32,830 nucleotides of DNA. It comes from a virus. The notes beneath the pieces are model-generated. The model had not been told where the DNA came from. It worked only from the letters and a program-made list of their open reading frames with translations, and ran no database searches. Made by a program: the position numbers and the translations under genes. The stretch covers positions 1 to 32,830 of IMG/VR virus record IMGVR_UViG_3300003794_000117. One strand, 5' to 3'. Position 1 is the first letter of the stretch, and each line of letters starts with the position of its first letter. Shown here in pieces: positions 8,165-14,952 of this stretch.

Positions 8165-9097
8165 ATGGCTGCACCAACCAATACCTGGATCAGCACCTCC
8201 GGTGCCGGCATCGGCAACCGCGAAGACCTGAGCGACGTGATCTACATGATCAGCCCGACCGAGACGCCCTTCCTGTCGGGCATCGGCAAGACCAAGGCCA
8301 CCAACACGCTGCACGAATGGACGACCGACGTGCTGGATGCGGCCGCCAACAACGCGCAACTCGAAGGCGATGACGCCGTGGCGGTGCCCACGCTGCCGGG
8401 CACGCGCGTGGCCAACCGCACGCAGATCAGCCGCAAGGTGGTGCGGCTTTCGGGCACGCAGCAGGCGATGAAGAGCGCCGGCAACCTCTACACCATGGCC
8501 AAGCAGATGAGCAAGCAGATGGCGGCTCTGAAGCGCGACATGGAGTGGGGCCTGATGCAGAACACCACGCGCGTGGACACGGGCAACCGCCAGAGCCGCG
8601 GTCTGGAGGGCTGGATCGCCAGCAACAACAGCCTCGGCGCCGGTGGCGGCGCGCCCAACCCGGGCTCCAACGCCGCGCCCACCGACGGCACGCAGCGCGC
8701 CTTCACCGAGGCGCTGCTGAAGACGACGCTGCAGTCCATCTGGAACAACGGCGGCAAGCCCGACACCATCATGGTGGGCGGCACGCAGAAGCAGGCGTTC
8801 TCGACCTTCACGGCCGGCTTCACGCAGATGGGCAACGCCGACGACTCCAAGCTGGTGGCCACGGTGGACGTGTACGTGAGCGACTTCGGCACGCTCAAGG
8901 TGGTGCCCAACCGCTTCCAGCGCGCGCGCACCGCTTTCGTGCTGGAGATGGAGAAGTGGGCCGTGGCCTATCTGCGCAGCTTCGACACGGTGGACCTGGC
9001 CAAGACCGGCGACAGCGACGCCAAGCAGGTGGTCGTGGAGTACACGCTGGAGGCGCGCAACGAAGCGTCCTCGGGCGCCGTGCGCGACCTGACCTGA
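8165..9097 (+). CDS. Major capsid protein, SU10/DUF5309-like
   Basis: Encodes 310 residues, preceded by a strong AAGGAGG ribosome-binding site at 8153-8159. This is the main shell protein, with the HK97 fold. Characteristic features are the N-terminal S-P-T-E-T-P-F-L-S-G-I-G segment, a W-x-T-D-V-L strand, a helical M-K-x-A-G-N-L-Y-T-M-A-K-Q spine region, and G-G-T-Q-K-Q-A-F-S-T-F-T-A in the second half. These match the SU10 major capsid family (PF17236) as I know it. The strong ribosome-binding site and the terminator just downstream fit the need for high expression. It is the most useful gene here for placing the phage lineage. Confidence 0.9.
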   Translation: MAAPTNTWISTSGAGIGNREDLSDVIYMISPTETPFLSGIGKTKATNTLHEWTTDVLDAAANNAQLEGDDAVAVPTLPGTRVANRTQISRKVVRLSGTQQAMKSAGNLYTMAKQMSKQMAALKRDMEWGLMQNTTRVDTGNRQSRGLEGWIASNNSLGAGGGAPNPGSNAAPTDGTQRAFTEALLKTTLQSIWNNGGKPDTIMVGGTQKQAFSTFTAGFTQMGNADDSKLVATVDVYVSDFGTLKVVPNRFQRARTAFVLEMEKWAVAYLRSFDTVDLAKTGDSDAKQVVVEYTLEARNEASSGAVRDLT

Positions 9098-9118
9098 TCT
9101 TCGATCTGACCTGACCCT

Positions 9119-9147
9119 GGCGGCCTGCGGGCCGCCCTTTTCTTTTT
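9119..9147 (+). terminator. Terminator after the major capsid gene
   Basis: GGCGGCC, a TGCG loop and GGCCGCC form a seven-pair GC stem followed by a T-rich run. It lies between the capsid stop and the next gene's AAGGAGG. It probably attenuates transcription so that the capsid gene is expressed above its downstream neighbours. Confidence 0.8.
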
Positions 9148-9158
9148 AAGGAGGCGCC

Positions 9159-9458
9159 ATGGTGGGCGATTCCCTGACGATCACGGCGCCTGGCGCCGTC
9201 ATCAACTTCACCGGCACGTCGGCCAGCACGACGGTGCCCAACAGCAGCGCCGGCTCGCCGCCCAAATACGTGCGACTGGCCAGCACCCAGCCCTGCTATG
9301 TGCGCGTGACCAAGGGCGCCAGCGCCGCGGTGGCCGGCGACCTGCTGGTGCAGCCGGCCGACAGCGCCGTGGTGCGCACGCATGGGCTGGACACGATCAG
9401 CGCGGTGCAGGTCACCGCCGGCGGCGTGCTGCAGATCTCGCCCGTGGAGGATCAGTGA
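9159..9458 (+). CDS. Decoration-like small beta protein
   Basis: Encodes 99 residues with an AAGGAGG ribosome-binding site at 9148-9154. The sequence is beta-rich, low in charge and lacks helices. It resembles residues about 18-105 of the protein encoded at 5225, with matching positions Y-V-R-L against A-I-R-V, C-Y-V-R-V against A-C-V-R-V and D-L-L-V-Q-P against D-C-L-V-Q-A. Directly after the capsid gene, a capsid-decorating or head-stabilising role is likely. The family is inferred from position and internal similarity. Confidence 0.7.
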   Translation: MVGDSLTITAPGAVINFTGTSASTTVPNSSAGSPPKYVRLASTQPCYVRVTKGASAAVAGDLLVQPADSAVVRTHGLDTISAVQVTAGGVLQISPVEDQ

Positions 9459-9751
9459 TGTCCGGCGTGAAGACCGTGCTGCACGACGGCGAGGCCCCGG
9501 GCCAGCTCGTCATCGAGCGGGTGCAGGACTGCACGCCCATCGCCGAGCACGCGACCGCGTTGCGCAACAACGGCCTGGTCGGCAGCAGCGAGATGCGCCA
9601 CGCCGCCACCTTCCCCATGGTGCTGATCGAGCGCTACTGCAACGAGCGCGGCATCGCGTTCGAGCACTGGATGAAGGACCCGGCGCATGCGCGCGCCATG
9701 CTGGCGGACCCGGCGCTGAGCGCTTTCCGCATCTGGGAAGGGCGGGTGTAG
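9458..9751 (+). CDS. Conserved-looking small head/tail connector protein
   Basis: Encodes 97 residues from an ATG that overlaps the preceding TGA by one base; a GTG one codon upstream is possible. The sequence is soluble and mixed, with A-T-F-P-M-V-L-I-E-R-Y-C-N-E-R-G and A-F-R-I-W-E-G-R-V at the end. I cannot assign a named family. Its position between the decoration protein and the gp4-like adaptor suggests a head-completion or structural accessory role. Confidence 0.65.
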   Translation: MSGVKTVLHDGEAPGQLVIERVQDCTPIAEHATALRNNGLVGSSEMRHAATFPMVLIERYCNERGIAFEHWMKDPAHARAMLADPALSAFRIWEGRV

Positions 9752-9754
9752 GCC

Positions 9755-10378
9755 ATGGCGCTGGACGGAACCTACAACGGCCTCGTGGGCGCGATCGCCG
9801 GCTGGCTGCATCGCGCAGATCTGGCTGCCGACATCCCCGACTTCATCGTGCTGGCCGAGGCCCGCATTGCCCGCGACCTGCGCCTGCGCGGGCAGCTCGT
9901 GAAGGCGACGCTGGCCTGCACGCCGGGCCAGCGTGAAGTGCCGCTGCCGGCCGACTACCTGGAGAGCGAGAACCTCACCATCACGGTAGGCGGCGTGGAG
10001 CGCCACCTGGGCTATGTGACCAGCGAGACGGCCGACGTGCGCATGCCCTTCGGCGGCGCCAGCGGCGCGCCGGCCTTCTTCACCGTGCTGGGCAACAACC
10101 TGCTGCTGGGCCCCACGCCCGACGCGGCCTATGTCGTGACGCTGGACTACTACGCGCGGCTGGCCGCACTGGGGCCGGGCAACCCCGGCAACTTCCTGCT
10201 CGCCACGGCGCCGGGCGTCTACCTCTGGGCCGCCCTGGCCGAGGCCGCGCCCTTCCTGGCCGACGACCCGCGCGCCGCGACCTGGGAGGCCAAGTACCAG
10301 GCCGATGCCGGCGCTTTGCAGGCGGCCGACGACGAAGCCGCGCGCAGCGGCGCGTCCATGCGAGTGAGGTCTCTATGA
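9755..10378 (+). CDS. Head-tail adaptor, P22 gp4-like tail accessory protein
   Basis: Encodes 207 residues. Adaptors of this kind sit under the portal ring and connect it to the tail tube or nozzle. Recognisable elements are the N-terminal helix pair (W-L-H-R-A-D-L-x3-I-P-D-F-I-x-L-A-E-A-R-I), the V-P-L-P-A-D-Y-L-E-S strand, L-L-L-G-P-T-P-D-A, the L-D-Y-Y-A-R-L segment and a late helix Y-L-W-A-A-L-A-E-A-A-P-F-L. This order is typical of gp4-like adaptors in podophages. The gene overlaps the next one by ATGA. Confidence 0.85.
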   Translation: MALDGTYNGLVGAIAGWLHRADLAADIPDFIVLAEARIARDLRLRGQLVKATLACTPGQREVPLPADYLESENLTITVGGVERHLGYVTSETADVRMPFGGASGAPAFFTVLGNNLLLGPTPDAAYVVTLDYYARLAALGPGNPGNFLLATAPGVYLWAALAEAAPFLADDPRAATWEAKYQADAGALQAADDEAARSGASMRVRSL

Positions 10379-10505
10379 GTGTTGAAGCCGCCACCTACAT
10401 CGCCCAGCTGGACCCGACCAACCCACCGGGCGGCGGCCCCAAGAGCGAGGGCGACGACCACCTGCGCCTCCTCAAGGCCACGCTGAAGGCCACCTTCCCC
10501 AACAT
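10375..10505 (+). repeat. Direct repeat of the fibre head domain, copy 1
   Basis: Codes for the first 44 residues of the fibre protein and matches 11482-11612 at most positions in DNA and protein. Confidence 0.8.
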
Positions 10506-11007
10506 CGGTGCGGCGGCCGTGAGCGCCACCACGACCGAGCTGAACGGCGTGGTGGGCCTCACGTCGCCCGTGCAGGCGCAACTCGACGGCAAGGCGCCGC
10601 TCGCCTCGCCTGCGCTGACCGGCTTGCCGACGGCGCCCACGGCCGCGGGCGGCATCGGCTCCACGCAGCTCGCCACCACCGCCTTCGTGCAGGCGGCGGT
10701 TGCAGCCGTCAACGCCACCACGGGCCTGGCGCGCAGCACCAACGCGGCGGCCTCTTTCATTGTGGGTGCCGGCCAGATCGTGGCCGCCACCAACACAGGA
10801 GCCGTGGCCGTGACCTTCCCCGCGGCGCCCACGGTGGGCACCGGCGCGGGCGTGCATTTCGAGAACGGCCGCATCGACAACACCGTCGACTTGGGGGCAA
10901 ACGGCATCAAGGGCCCCAACGGCAACGTCGTCACCGGCGTCGTGACCGTCGACCAGGTCGGGCCGGTGCTGTGGTTCTGGTACGGCGACTATTGGAGGGC
11001 CGCGTGA
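10375..11007 (+). CDS. Tail fibre or spike-like protein (first of a pair with a shared head domain)
   Basis: Encodes 210 residues. The first 45 residues (starting M-S-V-E-A-A-T-Y-I-A-Q-L-D-P-T-N, followed by G-D-D-H-L-R-L-L-K-A) are nearly the same as the start of the protein at 11482. Next comes a T-E-L-N-G-V-V-G-L-T stretch and an A-P-L-A-S-P-A-L-T-G-L-P-T-A-P-T region common in phage fibre stalks. The C-terminus is a small beta domain ending W-F-W-Y-G-D-Y-W. A trimeric fibre attached through the common head domain is likely. Receptor specificity would lie in the C-terminal part, which the paralogue lacks. Confidence 0.75.
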   Translation: MSVEAATYIAQLDPTNPPGGGPKSEGDDHLRLLKATLKATFPNIGAAAVSATTTELNGVVGLTSPVQAQLDGKAPLASPALTGLPTAPTAAGGIGSTQLATTAFVQAAVAAVNATTGLARSTNAAASFIVGAGQIVAATNTGAVAVTFPAAPTVGTGAGVHFENGRIDNTVDLGANGIKGPNGNVVTGVVTVDQVGPVLWFWYGDYWRAA

Positions 11008-11465
11008 TGGCAGGCAACTACTCATCACTGGGCCTGGGCGGCAGTGCGCCAACAAGGGCCATCGTCAACGCGTTCTCGTCCAGCGGCACGTACATCAACA
11101 ACATCAATGCATCGAGCTCCACCAACATGGCCAAGGAGGTGCTCAGCGGCCCGCTTACCGCCAACGTGCTGTCCACGCTGCTCAGCATCACGGTGCCGGG
11201 GCAGATCCCCTTCCTGACGGCCTATACCAAGGACGCCACGTCGCGAACCCTGCGCCTGCAAGTCATCGTGGACGGCGCGATCGTGTTCGATGCCACCTCC
11301 AGCAACATCTCGTCAACCTACTACGGCCTCGTCGCCGCGGGCCAGGCTGCGGGCACCGCGCTCGGCCCCGGCAACCCCATCCGCTTCAACTCGTCCTGCG
11401 TCGTCAAGGTCGCCTCGTCGCTGACCGAGACCGACAAGGTGGCGGTGGGCTACAGCCTGAACTGA
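11007..11465 (+). CDS. Small beta-rich structural protein
   Basis: Encodes 152 residues from an ATG overlapping the preceding TGA. The sequence is Ser/Thr/Asn-rich with alternating hydrophobic residues (L-L-S-I-T-V-P-G-Q-I-P-F-L-T-A-Y), typical of a beta-sandwich. It has few charges and no catalytic motif. Lying between two fibre-like genes, it is probably a fibre tip or tail decoration. Confidence 0.6.
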   Translation: MAGNYSSLGLGGSAPTRAIVNAFSSSGTYINNINASSSTNMAKEVLSGPLTANVLSTLLSITVPGQIPFLTAYTKDATSRTLRLQVIVDGAIVFDATSSNISSTYYGLVAAGQAAGTALGPGNPIRFNSSCVVKVASSLTETDKVAVGYSLN

Positions 11466-11481
11466 TGAGGGAGAACAAGAC

Positions 11482-11612
11482 ATGAGTGTCGAATCAGCCA
11501 TCTACATCGGCCAGCTGGACCCGACCAACCCGCCGGGCGGGGGCCCCAAGAGTGAGGGCGACGACCACCTGCGCCTCATCAAGGCGGCGCTGAAGGCGAC
11601 GTTTCCCAACTT
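11482..11612 (+). repeat. Direct repeat of the fibre head domain, copy 2
   Basis: Partner of 10375-10505; the stretch around the L-D-P-T-N-P-P-G-G-G-P-K codons is almost unchanged. Confidence 0.8.
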
Positions 11613-11889
11613 CGGTACGGCGGCGGTGCTGGCCACAGAGACCGAGCTGTCGCGGCTGTCCGGCGTGACCTCTGGCGTGCAGGCGCAACTGGACGCCAAG
11701 GCGTCATCGGCGTCCGCTGCATTGACCGGCAACCCTACGGCACCTACCCAGGCGGACGGCTCGGGCGGCAACTGGATTGCCACCGGCGCCTACGTCGAGA
11801 CGGCGATCGCCCGCGTCAACCTGGGCGGCCTGTCGGCGACGCAGCGCCGCCGCAACGCGCTGGCCGTCCTGAACTTCATTGACTACTGA
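11482..11889 (+). CDS. Short tail fibre-like protein (second of a pair)
   Basis: Encodes 135 residues behind a GAGGGAG ribosome-binding site. Residues 1-45 repeat the head domain of the protein at 10375, with the same L-D-P-T-N and E-G-D-D-H-L-R-L core. The stalk-like A-L-T-G-N-P-T-A-P-T region also follows. The C-terminus is short and ends in a helix (A-T-Q-R-R-R-N-A-L-A-V-L-N-F-I). It probably occupies an equivalent site in the tail or competes for it. The high similarity points to duplication. Confidence 0.7.
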   Translation: MSVESAIYIGQLDPTNPPGGGPKSEGDDHLRLIKAALKATFPNFGTAAVLATETELSRLSGVTSGVQAQLDAKASSASAALTGNPTAPTQADGSGGNWIATGAYVETAIARVNLGGLSATQRRRNALAVLNFIDY

Positions 11890-11898
11890 GGAACTCCC

Positions 11899-12597
11899 AT
11901 GTCCAGCCCCGACTACGCCATCACCCCGGCTTTGTTCAACGCGCCGCCGCCGGCCACCTTCATCGCCTCCACCGGCACGAGCGCCAAGATCGTCGTTGAC
12001 CAGTTGCCGACCACGGCGGCCACCGCCACCTCGCCGCAGCTCTACGGCGGCGGCACGGTCGTCGACCTGGTCGCCAGCAGCAGCGACGCGGCGCCCAAGG
12101 ACGTGCAGCTCTACCTGGGCACCGTGGCCACCACGCAGAGCCTCGGTGCGACCGGCAACCTGACGGCCACCACCGGCAGCCTCGCACGCGCCTCGGGTTC
12201 GTTCATCAGCGACGGCTGGCTGCAGGGTGACCTGGTCATGACCTTTGCGCCCTTCGGAACTGCGGCCAACCCGGCCATGGACGGCATCCTGGGCATCGTG
12301 ACGGCCGTGGCCGCCGGCAGTCTGACCTTCAATGGCACGCCCTTCAGTGCCCAGACCTTGGCCGCCGGCACCCGTGTGGTACGCGTGAAGCCGCATTTCA
12401 GGCAGACCGTTGCGGCGACGGCTGGCACGGCCAACAACGTCGCATCCCAGGGCTTTCTCGGCCAGGTCAACGACGGCAGCGTGGTGCGCTCCGAGATCAA
12501 GCTGGGCACCAGCAACCTGCTGATCGCTGCCCTGGTTGCGGCTCCATCGGCACTGCCGGCCTACGTCTCGGTGGGCGCCGTCGTGGCTTTGTACTGA
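11899..12597 (+). CDS. Beta-rich tail or fibre protein of unknown family
   Basis: Encodes 232 residues with a GAGGA ribosome-binding site. It is Thr/Ala/Gly-rich with regular hydrophobic spacing and no cysteine or catalytic signature. Segments such as D-V-Q-L-Y-L-G-T-V and G-T-R-V-V-R-V-K-P-H-F look like strands of a virion beta-sandwich. Its place in the fibre gene cluster supports a structural role. Confidence 0.65.
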   Translation: MSSPDYAITPALFNAPPPATFIASTGTSAKIVVDQLPTTAATATSPQLYGGGTVVDLVASSSDAAPKDVQLYLGTVATTQSLGATGNLTATTGSLARASGSFISDGWLQGDLVMTFAPFGTAANPAMDGILGIVTAVAAGSLTFNGTPFSAQTLAAGTRVVRVKPHFRQTVAATAGTANNVASQGFLGQVNDGSVVRSEIKLGTSNLLIAALVAAPSALPAYVSVGAVVALY

Positions 12598-12608
12598 GGG
12601 AGCCACCC

Positions 12609-13163
12609 ATGAGTGCATTCAATAGCGGGCTGCCCAACCAGCCTGACAAGGTGGTCCCGCCGCCGACGCCGGCCAACCTCACCACGATCGTCGTTGTGGG
12701 GCCGGGCAGCTTCGTGCCGAGAGCTTCGACGAAGTGGATGCGTGTCACGCTGTTGGGCGGCGGCGGCGGCGGGGGCGCACTGGGTAGCGCCTGGTCCGGC
12801 AACGCAAGCGGGGGGCAGGCCGGCCAGCCGATGAGCATGTGGATGCTCAAGACGCAGTCGGCCTATGCCTACCAGGTCGGCCAGGCCGGCGTGGCGGGTG
12901 CTGCAGGTGGCCCGATCTCAGGCACCGCTGGCGGCAACACGACGTTCGGCAGTCTGACGGCCTACGGTGGCTTGCCGGGCACGGCTCAGGGCTCCGGGGC
13001 CAACTCCTACGAGCCCCGTGGGCAGAGTTGCTGCTATGGCCAGGGTGGCGTGGGTGGTGGCGGCTTTGCCACCGGCTACGGTGCAGGTGGCGGCGGCGCC
13101 GTCAGCTCCAACGCCCCCGGCGGCAACGGCTCCGGCGGCCTCCTCATCATCGAGGAGTACTGA
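12609..13163 (+). CDS. Glycine-rich tail tip or adhesin protein
   Basis: Encodes 184 residues. After a short head, residues about 40-60 read K-W-M-R-V-T-L-L followed by seven glycines. Repeated Gly-rich stretches separated by Y-x-Y-Q-V-G-Q-A-G and T-x-Y-G-G segments follow, ending L-L-I-I-E-E-Y. This is the architecture of glycine-rich domains in phage tail tips, including polyglycine-II sandwich adhesins, which bind host surfaces. It is preceded by TGAGGGAG and overlaps the hub gene by ATGA-type coupling. Confidence 0.75.
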   Translation: MSAFNSGLPNQPDKVVPPPTPANLTTIVVVGPGSFVPRASTKWMRVTLLGGGGGGGALGSAWSGNASGGQAGQPMSMWMLKTQSAYAYQVGQAGVAGAAGGPISGTAGGNTTFGSLTAYGGLPGTAQGSGANSYEPRGQSCCYGQGGVGGGGFATGYGAGGGGAVSSNAPGGNGSGGLLIIEEY

Positions 13164-14701
13164 TGCCCCTCATCACCCTCCCCGCCACCGGCCAATACGG
13201 TGTGCTGGCCGACCAAGCTGCGCAGGAACTGCCGCTGAACGCCTGGAGCGGCGTGCGCAACATGCGGTTTCGCGACGGCTACAGCGAGCGCTTTGGGGGC
13301 GAGGCGCCCATCTTCACGGCGCCGTCGATCACGCCCTACTGGCTCGCGCCCTACACCACGTCCACGGCGCGGTTCTGGGTGCATGCGGGTCTGCAGAAAG
13401 TGTTTGTGGACGACGGCACGACGCGCACCGAGATCACGCCCGGCACATTGTTCACCGGCGCGCAGGACGATCGCTGGACGGGCGGCAGCCTGAACGGCGT
13501 GCTGGTCATGAACAACGGCAAGGACCAACCCCAGTTCTGGGGGGGCAACATCGCCAGCGACCTGGCCACGCTCACCGGCTGGAATGCCAATTGGCGCGCA
13601 GCCAGCGTGCGGCCGTTCAAGAACTACCTCGTCGCGCTGGACCTCACCAAAGCCGGCACCCGCTACCCGCACATGGTGAAGTGGAGCCACGTGGCCGATC
13701 CCGGCACCGTGCCCACGAGCTGGGACGAAAGCAACGCGGCACTCGACGCCGGCGAGCAAGACCTCGCCGAGACCCCCGACCTGCTGGTGGACCAGCTCCC
13801 CTTGGGCGACATGAACGTCGTCTACAAGGAGCGCTCCATGTACGCCATGCAGTACATCGGCCAGCCCTTCATCTGGCGCTTCAGCCGGCTGCCGGGCGAC
13901 GTGGGCATGCTGGCGCGCGGCTGCGCGGTCGCAACGCCTCAAGGCCATGTGGTGCTGACGGCCGGCGACGTCATCCTGCACTCCGGCCAGGGCCCCCAGA
14001 GCCTGCTCACCGGCCGCATGCGCCGGTGGCTGTTCAACAACCTGGACTCCACCAACTACCGCCGCGCCTTCGTCACTGCCAACCCCAACAAGAACGAGGT
14101 CTGGGTGTGCTTCCCGGCCGTGGGCGCCTCGGTGTGCACGCTGGCCCTGGTGTGGAACTGGGCGGACAACACGCTGGGCGTGCGCGACCTGGCCAACGTC
14201 AGCTACGGCGCCTTTGGCCAGATCAACTACGCCGCGGCCAACAGCTGGAACGCCGACACCGAGACCTGGGACGACGATGGCACCGCCTGGAACCAGGACG
14301 AGTACAGCCCCGCCGACGCTCGCCTGCTGCTCGCCGCCGCCACGCCGCAGGTGCTGCTGGTGGACACCAGCGCCACGTTCAACGGCGCGCCCATCGCGGC
14401 GACGCTGGAGCGCACGGGCATGGCCTTCGATGATCCTTACAGCGTCAAGATGCTGCGCGCCGTCTACCCCCGCGTGGACGCCGCCGCCGGCACCCAGCTC
14501 AGCATCGAGGTCGGCGCCAGCATGGACGCCGAGCGTGCGCCCGTCTGGCAGCCGCCCGTCACCTACACCGTCGGCAGCTCGCTCAAGGCCGACACCTTTG
14601 CCACAGGCCGGTTCCTGGCGCTGCGCATCCGCTCCAGCGGCAAGCAGCCCTGGCGACTCAAGAGCATCGACCTCGACATCGTCAAGCAGGGAGCTTATTG
14701 A
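13163..14701 (+). CDS. Tail hub/nozzle protein, P22 gp10-like
   Basis: Encodes 512 residues from an ATG overlapping the preceding TGA. The sequence is propeller-like: many W- and G-rich strands (L-N-A-W-S-G-V-R-N-M-R-F-R-D-G, then W-V-H-A-G, L-V-M-N-N-G-K-D-Q-P and W-S-H-V-A-D-P-G). Such proteins, like P22 gp10 and related nozzles, seal the DNA channel below the adaptor. The long size, the position after adaptor and fibres, and the N-terminal L-P-A-T-G-Q-Y-G-V motif support this. No enzymatic residues are evident. Confidence 0.75.
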   Translation: MPLITLPATGQYGVLADQAAQELPLNAWSGVRNMRFRDGYSERFGGEAPIFTAPSITPYWLAPYTTSTARFWVHAGLQKVFVDDGTTRTEITPGTLFTGAQDDRWTGGSLNGVLVMNNGKDQPQFWGGNIASDLATLTGWNANWRAASVRPFKNYLVALDLTKAGTRYPHMVKWSHVADPGTVPTSWDESNAALDAGEQDLAETPDLLVDQLPLGDMNVVYKERSMYAMQYIGQPFIWRFSRLPGDVGMLARGCAVATPQGHVVLTAGDVILHSGQGPQSLLTGRMRRWLFNNLDSTNYRRAFVTANPNKNEVWVCFPAVGASVCTLALVWNWADNTLGVRDLANVSYGAFGQINYAAANSWNADTETWDDDGTAWNQDEYSPADARLLLAAATPQVLLVDTSATFNGAPIAATLERTGMAFDDPYSVKMLRAVYPRVDAAAGTQLSIEVGASMDAERAPVWQPPVTYTVGSSLKADTFATGRFLALRIRSSGKQPWRLKSIDLDIVKQGAY

Positions 14702-14949
14702 TGGCCTACGTCCCCAAGCCCGCGCCGCTGGACGCGGGCGACTTCCAGTCCTGGGCCCAGCAGGAGTTCCAGGCGCTCGCCCAGGCCTGGGAGCAGACCC
14801 AGCCCTATGTGCTGCTGGACACCCTCTACGCGCAACCGAAGAAGCCCCGCGAGGGCATGGTCGTCAAGGCCGACGGCACGACCTGGAACCCCGGCAGCGG
14901 TGCCGGCGTGTATTGCCGCCGCGGCGGCGCCTGGACTTTTTTGGGATAA
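14701..14949 (+). CDS. Small structural protein between hub and internal proteins
   Basis: Encodes 82 residues from an ATG that overlaps the hub stop. The first half is helical (F-Q-S-W-A-Q-Q-E-F-Q-A-L-A-Q-A-W), the second a small beta module with A-D-G-T-T-W-N-P-G-S-G. A similar A-D-G-T-x-W-x-P-G motif appears in tail spike and neck-associated proteins. No specific role can be assigned. Confidence 0.65.
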   Translation: MAYVPKPAPLDAGDFQSWAQQEFQALAQAWEQTQPYVLLDTLYAQPKKPREGMVVKADGTTWNPGSGAGVYCRRGGAWTFLG

Positions 14950-14952
14950 GAC

